Shown: positions 54,268 through 62,752, counted from the first letter of the stretch. The stretch: 64,000 nucleotides of DNA from Ktedonobacter sp. SOSP1-85 (GCF_016587415.1 NZ_BNJI01000001.1:186001-250000), one strand, 5' to 3'. Numbers and translations: made by a program. Notes: generated by a model not told the origin, from the letters alone.

Positions 54268-55127
54268 ATGACAGGTCCAGCAGAGACAGAACGCGCACGA
54301 CAAGACCAGGCAGCAACCACACTCTCGCAGGAACACGATGTGCGCAACACCGTGCTTGAAGCGCATGGCCTGACGGTGCGGCAGGGAAGTCGTACCATCT
54401 GGCGCAACGCCACCTTCGCCATTCATGCCGGTGCGTTTGTCTGCGCGCTTGGCCCCAATGGTGCGGGCAAAACCACCCTCTTGCGCCTGGTGCTTGGTCT
54501 GATGCTACCAGCGCAAGGGGAGATACGCGTGCTGGGAGCGCAACCGAGACGCGGCAATCCCTTGATCGGCTATGTCCCGCAACGCTGGACGCGCATCTAC
54601 GCGTTTGCGCACACGATTTTGTCATGCTGGGCCTTGATGGACACAAATGGGGTATTGCCTCCCCTTTTGTGTCCCCCGAGAAGCGGCAGGAACGCCAATC
54701 CCTTGTTGAAGAGGCATGCGATGCAGTCGGAGCCACTGGCTACATCAACCGCCCGGTTGGACAACTCTCAGGAGGGGAGCAGCAACGCCTGCTCCTGGCC
54801 CAGGCCATTCTGGGGCGGCCCCGCCTCTTGCTGCTCGACGAGCCACTGGCCAGCCTTGATATCCGTAACCAGTACGCCATCGCGCACCTGATTGGCAAGG
54901 TCGCCCAGGAACGCCAGATGACGGTCCTCCTGGTCACCCATGACATTAATCCGCTGCTCTCCATGACGCAGCAGGTGCTCTACATCGCACAGAGGAAGGT
55001 CGCGCTCGGCACACCTGCTGAGATCATCTCGACTGAGCGTCTCTCGCGCCTCTACCGCGCGCCCGTTGAGGTCATGCGCGATAGCCGGGGGCGCATCCTG
55101 GTCTCCGGTTTAGAGTTGGCAAAATAA
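54268..55127 (+). pseudogene. znuC: Metal ABC transporter ATPase (ZnuC type), frameshifted
   Basis: Frame 1 from ATG 54268 gives VLEAHGLTVRQGSRTIWRNATF, Walker A GPNGAGKTT and LIGYVPQR. Near 54600-54620 the reading frame changes; the second frame carries DFVMLGLDGHKWGIASPFV, signature LSGGEQQR, Walker B LLLLDEP, D-loop SLD and H-loop VTHD to 55127. All ABC motifs are present but split. Either a true frameshift that would disable the importer, or a sequence error. 21 bp after znuA and 26 bp before znuB. Confidence 0.9.
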
Positions 55128-55153
55128 TCTATGGCACAGAGGGAAGGAATCTA

Positions 55154-56155
55154 ATGATGTTTCACACAGTGAGTTTGCTGCTCTCATTTCTGTCCCAGGC
55201 ACCGAATGAGCATGGCTTGGTTATGGCGAGTAGTCCCACTTTCTCATGGGACTTGCTCGCGGATGTTCAGGAGATTTTCCGCTATGCCTTTATGCGTAAC
55301 GCCTTTCTAGCGGGAACGCTGGTCGCCATTGTCGCGGGTATCGTGGGCTATTTTGTCGTGCTGCGCGGTCTCTCCTTCGCCGGGCATTCCCTCTCACATA
55401 TCGGCTTCGCGGGCGCGACTGCCGCCATCCTCGTAGGTGTGAGCTCGCTCTATGGCCTCCTCGCCTTTACGATTGGGAGCGGTATGGTCATGGGTGGATT
55501 GGGGAAGCGCTTGCAGGGGCGCGATGTGGTCACAGGCATTGTGCTGGCCTGGATGCTGGGCCTGGGCGTGCTCTTCCTCTCCCTCTACAAAGGGTACGCC
55601 ACCGAGGCCTATGCTGTGCTCTTTGGGCAGGTCCTCGGCATCAGTCAGCACGATGTCGTGATTACCTCCATCACGACTGTGGTGACGCTGCTCGCGCTCC
55701 TAGCCATCTATCGCCCCCTGCTCTTTGCCTCGCTCGATGAAGAGATCGCGGAGGCACGAGGCGTCCCCACCCAGATGCTCTCGCTGCTCTTTATGGTGGT
55801 GCTGGCCCTGGCGGTGACGGCTGCCACCCAAGTCGTGGGTGTCCTCATGATCTTCGCTCTCCTGGTCACGCCCGCCGCGATTGCCGAGCGCCTGACCTCG
55901 CGCCCTCCCATCACGATTCTCTGTTCCGCGGCGCTCTCCGTGCTCTTCACCTGGCTGGGGCTGCTCGTCGCGTTCTACCTCCCCTATCCGGTAAGCTTCT
56001 TTATTACCACCTTTGCCTTTCTCACGTATCTGCTTGTACGCCTGTTGCCCTTGCTTGCGCACAAGCGAGATGCGCGCCGCGAGATCTTAGAAGAGCAGGA
56101 GGATGAGCCTTCACCGCATACAGAGGTAGCGCTCACGCCTTCGCAGAGCGCTTGA
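55154..56155 (+). CDS. znuB: Metal ABC transporter permease (ZnuB type)
   Basis: 333 residues, eight to nine helices of the ABC-3 permease family: FLAGTLVAIVAGIVGYFVVLRGLSFAGHSLSHIGFAGATAAIL (the conserved GHSLSHI.FAG region), GIVLAWMLGLGVLFLSLY, TLLALLAIYRPLLFASLDEEIAEARGV (EAA-like loop), AVTAATQVVGVLMIFALLVTPAAIAERL. The C-terminal tail is acidic. Partner of ZnuA and the frameshifted ZnuC. Confidence 0.92.
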   Translation: MMFHTVSLLLSFLSQAPNEHGLVMASSPTFSWDLLADVQEIFRYAFMRNAFLAGTLVAIVAGIVGYFVVLRGLSFAGHSLSHIGFAGATAAILVGVSSLYGLLAFTIGSGMVMGGLGKRLQGRDVVTGIVLAWMLGLGVLFLSLYKGYATEAYAVLFGQVLGISQHDVVITSITTVVTLLALLAIYRPLLFASLDEEIAEARGVPTQMLSLLFMVVLALAVTAATQVVGVLMIFALLVTPAAIAERLTSRPPITILCSAALSVLFTWLGLLVAFYLPYPVSFFITTFAFLTYLLVRLLPLLAHKRDARREILEEQEDEPSPHTEVALTPSQSA

Positions 56156-56181
56156 CAATCACTAAAGATACAATGTATCAT
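56152..56181 (+). promoter_or_regulatory. Promoter of the arsR-type gene
   Basis: TTGACA (56152-56157, overlapping the znuB stop), 18-bp spacer, TATCAT (56176-56181). Operator 2 lies across spacer and -10. Confidence 0.65.
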
Positions 56182-56183
56182 TA
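56163..56183. promoter_or_regulatory. Metal-regulator operator 2
   Basis: TAAAGATA-CAATG-TATCATTA: one mismatch in the left arm against the consensus. It ends 4 bp before ATG 56188, implying autoregulation of the ArsR-type gene. Confidence 0.75.
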
Positions 56184-56187
56184 AACC

Positions 56188-56607
56188 ATGAGAACACCGC
56201 AAAACCCAACACCACAGCCAAGCCGTGCCACGCCTACGGCCCTGACACCAATTGACCCAGAGGTCCTGGAGGGGGCGCGTTCTTCTGCCCCCTCAGAAGC
56301 ACTGCTCTCCCTGGTTGTCACAATGTTTCAAGCTCTGGGCGACTCCACCCGGCTCAAAATACTCTATGCGCTCACACGCCACACGCTCTGTGTGCGCGAC
56401 CTGGCGATTCTGGTTGGCGTGTCGGAGTCGGCGGTCTCCCATCAGCTGCGGCTGCTGCGTGATCGGCGGCTCGTTCGGCAACGCCGTTCAGGCAATAGTA
56501 TCTACTATTCACTCGATGATGAGCATCTTGCGGTCCTTTTTCGCGAGGCCGAGTATCATGCCGACCATGTCTACCAGAATCTTCCCCCTCATCCCTACGT
56601 GGGGTGA
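56188..56607 (+). CDS. ArsR/SmtB-family metal sensor
   Basis: 139 residues. Winged HTH: FQALGDSTRLKILYALTRHTLCVRDLAILVGVSESAVSHQLRLLRDRRLV. The alpha-5 zinc site of SmtB/CzrA type is complete: D111, H113, H124 and H127 with exact D-x-H-x10-H-x2-H spacing. Such repressors release DNA when zinc binds. It lies on its own operator between the importer and the Fur-type gene. An Arg-to-Pro-rich N-terminal arm precedes the HTH. Confidence 0.93.
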   Translation: MRTPQNPTPQPSRATPTALTPIDPEVLEGARSSAPSEALLSLVVTMFQALGDSTRLKILYALTRHTLCVRDLAILVGVSESAVSHQLRLLRDRRLVRQRRSGNSIYYSLDDEHLAVLFREAEYHADHVYQNLPPHPYVG

Positions 56608-56668
56608 GCTCGCCAGTGCCTCGTGATAACATCAACGGCGACACGCGCGCCAGAAGGAGAGAGAGACC

Positions 56669-56968
56669 ATGCTGAACAACTTTTTTGAACCCAGGCGTCA
56701 GAGCGATCCACGCCTCGTCGAACAGGTGAAACGCTGGGTTCGCCAGACACTGCATCCAGACGAAGAGACCTCCATCATGGTAACCGAGCTACGCTGTTCC
56801 GAACCTGGATGTCCTCCCATTGAAACGGTGATCGCCCTGCTAAAAACAGCGCATTCAACTCATCAGTACAAGATTCATAAGTCTATCGCCGAGATCACGC
56901 CAGAGGATATCGCTACGCTTACGACTACACCCACCAAAAGTGTGAGTCATGCTGAGCGTGAGCAATAA
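56669..56968 (+). CDS. Small conserved Cys protein of the metal locus
   Basis: 99 residues; AGAAGGAGA upstream. MLNNFFEPRRQSDPRLVEQVKRWVRQTL, then ELRCSEPGCPPIETVIALL with a CxxxxC pair, then YKIHKSIAEITPEDIATL. The RCSEPGCPP.ET motif resembles small proteins found with COG0523/Zur genes; I cannot name the family. Its end overlaps the possible long start of the Fur-family gene, so they are coupled. Possibly a metal-handling protein. Confidence 0.65.
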   Translation: MLNNFFEPRRQSDPRLVEQVKRWVRQTLHPDEETSIMVTELRCSEPGCPPIETVIALLKTAHSTHQYKIHKSIAEITPEDIATLTTTPTKSVSHAEREQ

Positions 56969-57017
56969 CGAGGGTGTACGCCTGTACATTGTGCCAGTCA
57001 GGATTGAGAGAGATACC

Positions 57018-57530
57018 ATGCTTGCGAAGAACATCGAGACCGCCTTTGACCGAGCAGGTCAGCGTATTACCCGCCCACGCCGCCTGATTGCTGAACACCT
57101 GGCCGAGCTGGGCTCCAGAGGGACGGATTTCTCCATTGACGACCTGTGGCAGGATCTGCGTCGACAGGACCCGCATTTCGGTCGCGCGACGCTCTATCGC
57201 TCGATTGAAGTCCTGGTCAATCAGGGGTTGCTGGATCGCATTGTGTATGCCGACGGGACGCATCGCTATCATGTCTGTCATGATACGACCCATTATCATC
57301 CGACCTGCGTCCAGTGTCGGCGCTTTGTGGAGGTTGACCTGGATGTTTCCATGGAGCAATTCGCCTCCGCTTGCCACCAGACCGATTTCTCGCTTGAAGG
57401 GCTGGCCCTGACGCTCTTTGGACGCTGCGCGCAATGCCGTAACGAACCCTCTCCCTCGACACAGCCTGTCACTCTTCCTTCAGAAGAGATGAGAGAAGAC
57501 GCTCCACAGAGAAAAGGCACTCATGAATAG
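57018..57530 (+). CDS. zur: Fur-family regulator, Zur-like
   Basis: 170 residues from ATG 57018 (GAGAGAG upstream; an in-frame ATG at 56949 is possible). HTH: RITRPRRLIAEHL ... FSIDDLWQDLRRQDPHFGRATLYRSIEVLVNQG. Metal sites: H82, H85, H88 and the H92/H94 region (THRYHVCHDTTHYHP), structural zinc CVQC (97,100) and CAQC (137,140). Fits Fur/Zur; zinc specificity is inferred from context. Probably regulates with or against the ArsR protein. Confidence 0.88.
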   Translation: MLAKNIETAFDRAGQRITRPRRLIAEHLAELGSRGTDFSIDDLWQDLRRQDPHFGRATLYRSIEVLVNQGLLDRIVYADGTHRYHVCHDTTHYHPTCVQCRRFVEVDLDVSMEQFASACHQTDFSLEGLALTLFGRCAQCRNEPSPSTQPVTLPSEEMREDAPQRKGTHE

Positions 57531-57633
57531 GGGCAACTCGTAGTATTCGCCATTGGTTCTGTAGCAGGGGTGGTCTTGCAGAGCTACAGCGTTCATTGGA
57601 TGTTCATCTCCCTGATATGCGTTAGGAGAGAGA

Positions 57634-58074
57634 TCAATCAGCCAGGGGCAGGAGAGATGTGTCAACCTCGGCAGGCGAGAATCCATCGAAGACGCACTCT
57701 TGCAAGTCTTTGGGGAGAGGTGCGTCACCGAGCAGGCGTTTCTCGATGTACTCATAGAGCGCTAGAATCTGTTCAGCAGTATTGAGCGAGTGGAACCAGG
57801 TGGTTGTGCCGTCGAAGATGAGCAAGGCCACATTCGCCAGCGAACAGGGTCCCAGGCACGCCGAAAAGGTCAAATGGACCTTGTTCCGCAACCTACGCCG
57901 CTCCCACTCATGATGGTAGAGCTCCTCTGGCACCGGGGCAAAATCACGCTCGGTCTTTCCACAGCAGCAGCCATGCGCGCAGACAAACAGATGTCCCCGC
58001 TTCTGCACGACTTTGATCAGTTTCCCATCTTCCCGTACGACAAGCGTGTTTTTCATCCGTGTGAAATGTTCCAT
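57634..58074 (-). CDS. Thioredoxin-like 2Fe-2S ferredoxin-type protein
   Basis: 146 residues. LVVREDGKLIKVVQKRGHLFVCAHGCCCGKTERD and LTFSACLGPCSLANVALLIFDG give C32, C36-C38, C73 and C77, the pattern of thioredoxin-like [2Fe-2S] proteins. Family members often lie beside CobW/COG0523 genes. It is the last gene of the minus-strand operon, 145 bp after the GTPase. Electron transfer or metal delivery is inferred. ATG 58056 is an alternative start. Confidence 0.8.
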   Translation of the reverse strand: MEHFTRMKNTLVVREDGKLIKVVQKRGHLFVCAHGCCCGKTERDFAPVPEELYHHEWERRRLRNKVHLTFSACLGPCSLANVALLIFDGTTTWFHSLNTAEQILALYEYIEKRLLGDAPLPKDLQECVFDGFSPAEVDTSLLPLAD

Positions 58075-58219
58075 CTTCTATCTTTCTAGACGCCCCCCAG
58101 CGTCTACTACGACAACGTATTGCAGAAGTTTTCAAGCCCTTCAACACCATCCTCTAAGGGGAGAAAAACTCGCCGCGTATCGAGGGAGACGATGCGTGGC
58201 GAGTCGCGAAGAGCAAGAA

Positions 58220-59266
58220 CTAGTTGGGGTGTATTCTCTGCTCAGAAGCGGTCGCCTGCATACAGGTTTGGAGCTGTTCCGCAAGCCCAGCTTTCTCGAG
58301 ATTTTGCCCGATGAAGACAGCACGCAACAAATCGCGCCGCTGCAACTTGAAGGGGCGAATACGCAGAAAGCCAGGGGTGAACTGGAAGACATGAATAGCC
58401 TGTGGATCATCCACAAAAGTCACGAATCCCTTGGCACGATAGATCTCCTCGGGCAACTCACGCAGGAAATGCTCAAACCTGGCGCGCTCTACCGGCTGAT
58501 CAAGGGGCAAGCCCACGGTATGAATAGATTCATGAGCGTGTCCATGCTCATGATGGTGCTCGTGTCCATCATGTGTGTGCTCGTGCTCCTCCTGACACTG
58601 AGGAGCGGGAATATGCTCTAAGCGCGTCTCTCCCAGATGAAGCGCGTGCAGAAGCAAGGCCTCGACGCTCTCTTCGGGTAATCCCTCGATGGCGGGAAAG
58701 ACCTGCGCTTTGGGGGCATAACGTGGTACCCACTCCAGCAGGGCTTGGCGCCACTCCGGGTCGATTAAGTCACATTTGTTCATGACCAGGACATCAGCGA
58801 ACTCAATCTGCCTGCGCGCCAACTCCAGATTGCCAGCCAGTTCAATGATGCGCTTGCTATCCATCACCGAAATGATGCCGCCAACAACCACCTTCTGCCA
58901 GAGGAAGGGGTCCGTCAATTCGTCAAGCATATCTGCCGGGTCAGCCAGGCCAGTTGCTTCTAAGAAGACCAGGTCGACATCTGGGCGGCGTGCCATCTCC
59001 ATAATCGCGGGGACCAGTTCCTCGCCCGCGGTACAGCACACGCAGCCATTGGTCAACTCGGTCATCGCGAGTCCCTCATCGCGCAAGGCCTCACCATCAA
59101 TGGAGACATCGCCAAACTCGTTGATAATGAGACCCGGCTTAAGGCCCTGTTCGGCGCACCAGCCAAGCATTTCGCCTAGCACGGTGGTTTTGCCACTCCC
59201 CAGGAATCCGACGAGCACATACACCGGAACGCGCTGGTCTGCGCGCCTCTGAGCGAGCATACTCAT
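58220..59266 (-). CDS. COG0523/CobW-type GTPase, metal chaperone (A)
   Basis: 348 residues. Walker A GFLGSGKTT at 20-28, metal-binding CVCC at 75-78 (TNGCVCC), switch/G3 region LEATGLADPADML, G4 MNKCD. A His-rich stretch at about 229-255 (EHEHTHDGHEHHHEHGHAH) would bind zinc. C-terminal CobW_C domain (EEIYRAKGFVTF ... LRAVFIGQNL). Likely a ZNG1/YeiR-type zinc chaperone made under zinc shortage. 15 bp after the WD40 gene. Confidence 0.92.
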   Translation of the reverse strand: MSMLAQRRADQRVPVYVLVGFLGSGKTTVLGEMLGWCAEQGLKPGLIINEFGDVSIDGEALRDEGLAMTELTNGCVCCTAGEELVPAIMEMARRPDVDLVFLEATGLADPADMLDELTDPFLWQKVVVGGIISVMDSKRIIELAGNLELARRQIEFADVLVMNKCDLIDPEWRQALLEWVPRYAPKAQVFPAIEGLPEESVEALLLHALHLGETRLEHIPAPQCQEEHEHTHDGHEHHHEHGHAHESIHTVGLPLDQPVERARFEHFLRELPEEIYRAKGFVTFVDDPQAIHVFQFTPGFLRIRPFKLQRRDLLRAVFIGQNLEKAGLAEQLQTCMQATASEQRIHPN

Positions 59267-59281
59267 AGTCTGCCTCTCTTT

Positions 59282-60337
59282 CTACTTGCCTCGCGGAGGC
59301 GTACACACAGTGACCAGCCCGCCCTCGGTGCCAATGGCCACATACTGATCATCAGGCGACCAGGAGAACTGACTGATGCCGGAGCCAAAGTCGGCCTGCA
59401 CCAGGGGGCGACGCGGACGCTCAACGTTCCAGAAGATCACTTTCCCTTCGCTACTGGCGGTCGCTATGAGCGGACCTTTGTGCTGAAACGCGAGCGCCGT
59501 GATCAGGTTGGCGTGGCCCTCAAGCTCAATGGGCTTGCTGCCAGCCGGCCCCTTGCCTGAGCAGTCCCAGACCGTCGCTGTCTGACTGCCGCCGGTCGCC
59601 AGATAGCGCCCCGTGCTGTTCCAGGACAGCTCACGTACCTTGGTCGGATAACCCCACATTTGCAGGTCTTCGCCGCTCTGGAAGATCCAGAAATGCACCG
59701 TCGCATCCTGGTCGCCCGTCGCGATATGCTTACCATCAGGACTCCAGGCCATCGTCAGGATCGAGCCTTTCCACTCGAAGCGCTCCAGTGGCTCATCTTT
59801 GTCCATACTCCAGAAGGTGAGGCTCCCATATGCCGCCGAGGTCAGCACGTTACTGGCTGGCTTCCAGCCAATATCGGCGATGGTGCTGCGATGATCGGGA
59901 TACTCGCGTAGCAGTTTCCCCTCCGCCGCGTCCCAGAGACGGAGTTTGCGCCCGGCTGCTGTCGCGAGCAGATTGCTTTGTGGGTTCCAAGCCAGGTGCT
60001 CTACCCAGGCCCCACCACCGGGCAGTGAGAAGCGTTCCTCGCCCGTCTGCGGGTTCCAGAGCTTGACCTTGCCATCCTGCCCCACACTGGCAAGGAGGCT
60101 GCCCTCAGCATTCCAGCCAAGCTCACAGGTTCCAAAGCTATGACCTGCCAGGGCATGCGCAACCTGGCCTGTGCTGCCAGAGAAGATCGTGATGGGGCCG
60201 CTGACAGAAGCCGCCGCCAGCCAACGCCCATCGGGTGACCAGGCCAGAGAGTTGACATGGTCATCCAGGTACGCCAGCCAGCGCTGGCTGGAAGTTGGAT
60301 CAAGCAGTCGCTTGGAGTGAGGCCTTATGCCAGGCAT
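59282..60337 (-). CDS. WD40 beta-propeller protein
   Basis: 351 residues, about seven WD-like repeats (VNSLAWSPDGRWLAAASVSG, GKVKLWNPQTGE, RKLRLWDAAEGK, SLTFWSMDKDE, ATVHFWIFQSGE, TATVWDCSGKG, GKVIFWNVERP). No signal peptide or enzyme domain; a cytosolic interaction scaffold. Its start overlaps the end of GTPase B by 13 bp, so it is translationally coupled, and GTPase A follows after 15 bp. A role as partner of the GTPases is inferred from this position. Confidence 0.9.
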   Translation of the reverse strand: MPGIRPHSKRLLDPTSSQRWLAYLDDHVNSLAWSPDGRWLAAASVSGPITIFSGSTGQVAHALAGHSFGTCELGWNAEGSLLASVGQDGKVKLWNPQTGEERFSLPGGGAWVEHLAWNPQSNLLATAAGRKLRLWDAAEGKLLREYPDHRSTIADIGWKPASNVLTSAAYGSLTFWSMDKDEPLERFEWKGSILTMAWSPDGKHIATGDQDATVHFWIFQSGEDLQMWGYPTKVRELSWNSTGRYLATGGSQTATVWDCSGKGPAGSKPIELEGHANLITALAFQHKGPLIATASSEGKVIFWNVERPRRPLVQADFGSGISQFSWSPDDQYVAIGTEGGLVTVCTPPRGK

Positions 60338-61668
60338 GCCTTGAATCCTTTGTTTAACTGTTCGCGATTGAGGTTGCGGCCAATAAAAATCAGCGAGTTA
60401 CGGCGTGGTGTACTCCCCCAGGCTCGGTCTGGGCGGCCATCGAAGAGCATATGAACGCCCTGGAAGACATAGCGCTCCTCTGCCCCTTTGATGCTAAGTA
60501 CTCCCTTCATACGGAAGATATCGGGACCCTGGGTGCGCAAGAGTTCACCTAGCCACTCATTGAGCTTGCGGGGATCGAGGTCACCAGGGACATCAATACC
60601 CACGGAGGAGACTTCGTCGTCGTGCTCATGCTTCGGCTTGTAGTCATGGGCTATCACAGCCGTCAGGGGGCCACACTCAGAGCGCAGTTCAAGCGCAAAC
60701 TCGGTTGGATGATGCTGGGTGTAAAGCGCATACAAACCGGGCTGCTCTATCGAGATCGTATAATTGAGTTCCTGTCCCTCCAGGACCAATTGATAGAGCG
60801 TATCTGTTTTCTCGAGTATCTCACCAGGGCGACGCACCTGCTCCTCATTGGAGAAGAGCAATACCGCATCCATCGTGCGTGCCGCCAGGTCCTCAGGTGT
60901 CGCCTTTTGGACAGGCAGGAGCGCGACATTGATCTCGGGGTCGGGTCCCGGCTGGAGTGCGAGCTGATAGGTTCCCGCCTCAAGCGCATAGCTTCCGCCC
61001 CACTCAAAAGGGTACTCTGGCTCCATAAACTGGGGATCGACCTCCATGGCACGATCCAGGTTAAAGCCGCCGACATGGAGGATCTTCTCCACATCAATCT
61101 CCGCGTTTTGTGTGCGGTAAATCTTCGCTGCGGCATTCATGCTCTGGATACGTGCCTCAAGCCGATCCACATCCTCTGGTGCCACGAGATCAATCTTATT
61201 GAGCAAGATCACGTCGGCGAAGGCAATCTGCTCCCTGACCTCGTCACTGTCATCAATATGTTCCCAGACGTGCTTGGCATCGACCAGCGTCACGATGCCA
61301 TCGAGACGCATCTTGCTCTGCATCTCGTCATCCACGAAGAAAGTCTGGGCTACAGGGCCGGGATCAGCCATGCCCGTCGTCTCAATGAGGATGTAGTCAA
61401 AGCGATCTTTGCGCTTCATCAGGTTGCCCAAAATGCGAATGAGATCTCCGCGTACCGTGCAACAGATGCAGCCATTATTCATCTCAAAGATCTCTTCCTC
61501 CGCTCCAATCACGAGGTCCTGGTCGACACCGACCTCCCCAAATTCATTCTCGATCACCGCAATGCGCTTGCCATGCTCGATGGTGAGAATAGAGTTGAGG
61601 AGAGTGGTCTTCCCGGAACCAAGAAAACCTGTAAGAACGGTCACTGGGACCTGCGCTTGTGTCGTCAT
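60325..61668 (-). CDS. COG0523/CobW-type GTPase, metal chaperone (B)
   Basis: 447 residues, longer than the usual 320-400. Walker A GFLGSGKTT at 14-22, CICC at 67-70, G3 IETTGMADPGPV, G4 LLNKID. Between the GTPase and CobW_C domains is an extra beta-rich segment of about 120 residues (EWGGSYALEAGTYQLALQPG, LYALYTQHHPTEFALEL), then a short His/Asp patch (KPKHEHDDE), and C-terminal FRMKGVLSIKGAEERYVFQG and LIFIGRNL. Zinc or other metal delivery is inferred. 19 bp after the GNAT gene. Confidence 0.92.
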   Translation of the reverse strand: MTTQAQVPVTVLTGFLGSGKTTLLNSILTIEHGKRIAVIENEFGEVGVDQDLVIGAEEEIFEMNNGCICCTVRGDLIRILGNLMKRKDRFDYILIETTGMADPGPVAQTFFVDDEMQSKMRLDGIVTLVDAKHVWEHIDDSDEVREQIAFADVILLNKIDLVAPEDVDRLEARIQSMNAAAKIYRTQNAEIDVEKILHVGGFNLDRAMEVDPQFMEPEYPFEWGGSYALEAGTYQLALQPGPDPEINVALLPVQKATPEDLAARTMDAVLLFSNEEQVRRPGEILEKTDTLYQLVLEGQELNYTISIEQPGLYALYTQHHPTEFALELRSECGPLTAVIAHDYKPKHEHDDEVSSVGIDVPGDLDPRKLNEWLGELLRTQGPDIFRMKGVLSIKGAEERYVFQGVHMLFDGRPDRAWGSTPRRNSLIFIGRNLNREQLNKGFKACLA

Positions 61669-61687
61669 AAGTATCTAGCCTTTCTGT

Positions 61688-62344
61688 TTAACGTGCTTCC
61701 TGCTCAAGAGTATATGCTTTGCTCTGAGCCTGATCTTCTTGTGTATGTGTTTTGAGTGCCAGGTGATGATGCCCATTGTTGAGGAGCTCGCCCTCACACG
61801 AGGGATCAACAAGCAACGGCTGTGAGGTTGGCTCAGGCGGAAGGTCCAGGCTCCAGATTTCCTGAATGAGGTGCCAGCTACAACGGCGATAGAAGGCCCG
61901 CGCGCGCTCGTTCTGTGCTGTGACATAGAGCTGCATATGTGAAGCTCCATGTTGGGTCGCCCAGTTCTTCGCCTCCTCCATCAAGTGCTGTGCCAGCCCC
62001 GCGCCCTGCAAGCTGGGATCGACATAGAGCGCAACCAGTTCAGCCCAGGAGCGATGGCGAAAGAGCGGCGAGTCGAGATGGCTCTCTAAGAGCAGAAGAC
62101 CGACAGGGCGCTCCCTCTCCCATGCCAGCAGCCAGAGCGCACCCTCCGTCTCGTGCGTACGGAGAAAATGCTCCCGCAACAAGGGTCGCCAGTTGTCGGC
62201 CAGAGCGAACTGCTCATTGAGCGAGGCATTATATGCGTGCAACGCGGCAAAGAGGGTCGCGACAGCCTCGAAGTCATTGCGCATGGCCGGGGCAAGACGC
62301 AGACGCTCCTGCCTGAGCTCCTGCAAACGTTGGTTCACGATCAA
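61688..62344 (-). CDS. GNAT-family N-acetyltransferase
   Basis: 218 residues from TTG 62344 (AAGGATG upstream). Motif A LVALYVDPSLQGAGLAQHLMEEAKNWATQHGA with the acetyl-CoA QGAGLA loop, then MQLYVTAQNERARAFYRRCSW (motif B). The C-terminus has CEGELLNNGHHHLALKTHTQ, a His cluster unusual for GNAT. In operon with FmdB-type and GTPase genes. Substrate unknown. Confidence 0.88.
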   Translation of the reverse strand: MIVNQRLQELRQERLRLAPAMRNDFEAVATLFAALHAYNASLNEQFALADNWRPLLREHFLRTHETEGALWLLAWERERPVGLLLLESHLDSPLFRHRSWAELVALYVDPSLQGAGLAQHLMEEAKNWATQHGASHMQLYVTAQNERARAFYRRCSWHLIQEIWSLDLPPEPTSQPLLVDPSCEGELLNNGHHHLALKTHTQEDQAQSKAYTLEQEAR

Positions 62345-62387
62345 GCGTCATCCTTTCCAGGGTCCAGCGTGTCTCTGTTTCAGTTGC

Positions 62388-62642
62388 TCAGGTACGTTGT
62401 GTGCGAGATGGTGATGGTAAGCAGCAGGCACACCCACTGGCATGCGAAATGGGACCGGAACGTTGCAATGTGCTCTCACGTGTCTCGGCCCTGGCCGACT
62501 TTTTGAAGGCAAAACGTGAGAGTTGACGTACCGCTTCCGTTGCGCACACGGGACACCACGCCGTATCATCAGCCTCGCGTACAGGTCGTAACTCGTCGAA
62601 GTGCGTTCGACATGCTGGGCAGACAAACTCGTAGACAGGCAT
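62388..62642 (-). CDS. FmdB-type zinc-ribbon protein
   Basis: 84 residues, MPVYEFVCPACRTHFDELRPVREADDTAWCPVCATEAVRQLSRFAFKK is the CxxC...CxxC FmdB/CxxC_CXXC_SSSS ribbon; the tail has SGCACC, possibly a further metal site. First gene of the minus-strand operon, 30 bp from operator 3. Family function is poorly known, regulator or metal binder. Confidence 0.85.
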   Translation of the reverse strand: MPVYEFVCPACRTHFDELRPVREADDTAWCPVCATEAVRQLSRFAFKKSARAETRESTLQRSGPISHASGCACCLPSPSRTQRT

Positions 62643-62671
62643 ATATCCCTACTTCCCTGATGCTGTTTTGT

Positions 62672-62692
62672 TAATGATATTTTGTATCATTA
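62672..62692. promoter_or_regulatory. Metal-regulator operator 3
   Basis: TAATGATA-TTTTG-TATCATTA, perfect arms, just downstream of the predicted start site of the minus operon. Confidence 0.82.
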
Positions 62693-62704
62693 AGCGTTGC
62701 TGAT

Positions 62705-62734
62705 AGTATACCGGATTGCCTTGCTTTCTGTCAA
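62705..62734 (-). promoter_or_regulatory. Promoter of the minus-strand metal operon
   Basis: On the minus strand TTGACA (62734-62729), 18-bp spacer, TATACT (62710-62705). Operators 3 and 4 flank it on both sides, 60 bp centre to centre. Confidence 0.82.
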
Positions 62735-62752
62735 TGATACCGCGTATCATTA
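62732..62752. promoter_or_regulatory. Metal-regulator operator 4
   Basis: CAATGATA-CCGCG-TATCATTA, one end-base mismatch; overlaps the -35 box of the minus operon. Confidence 0.8.
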
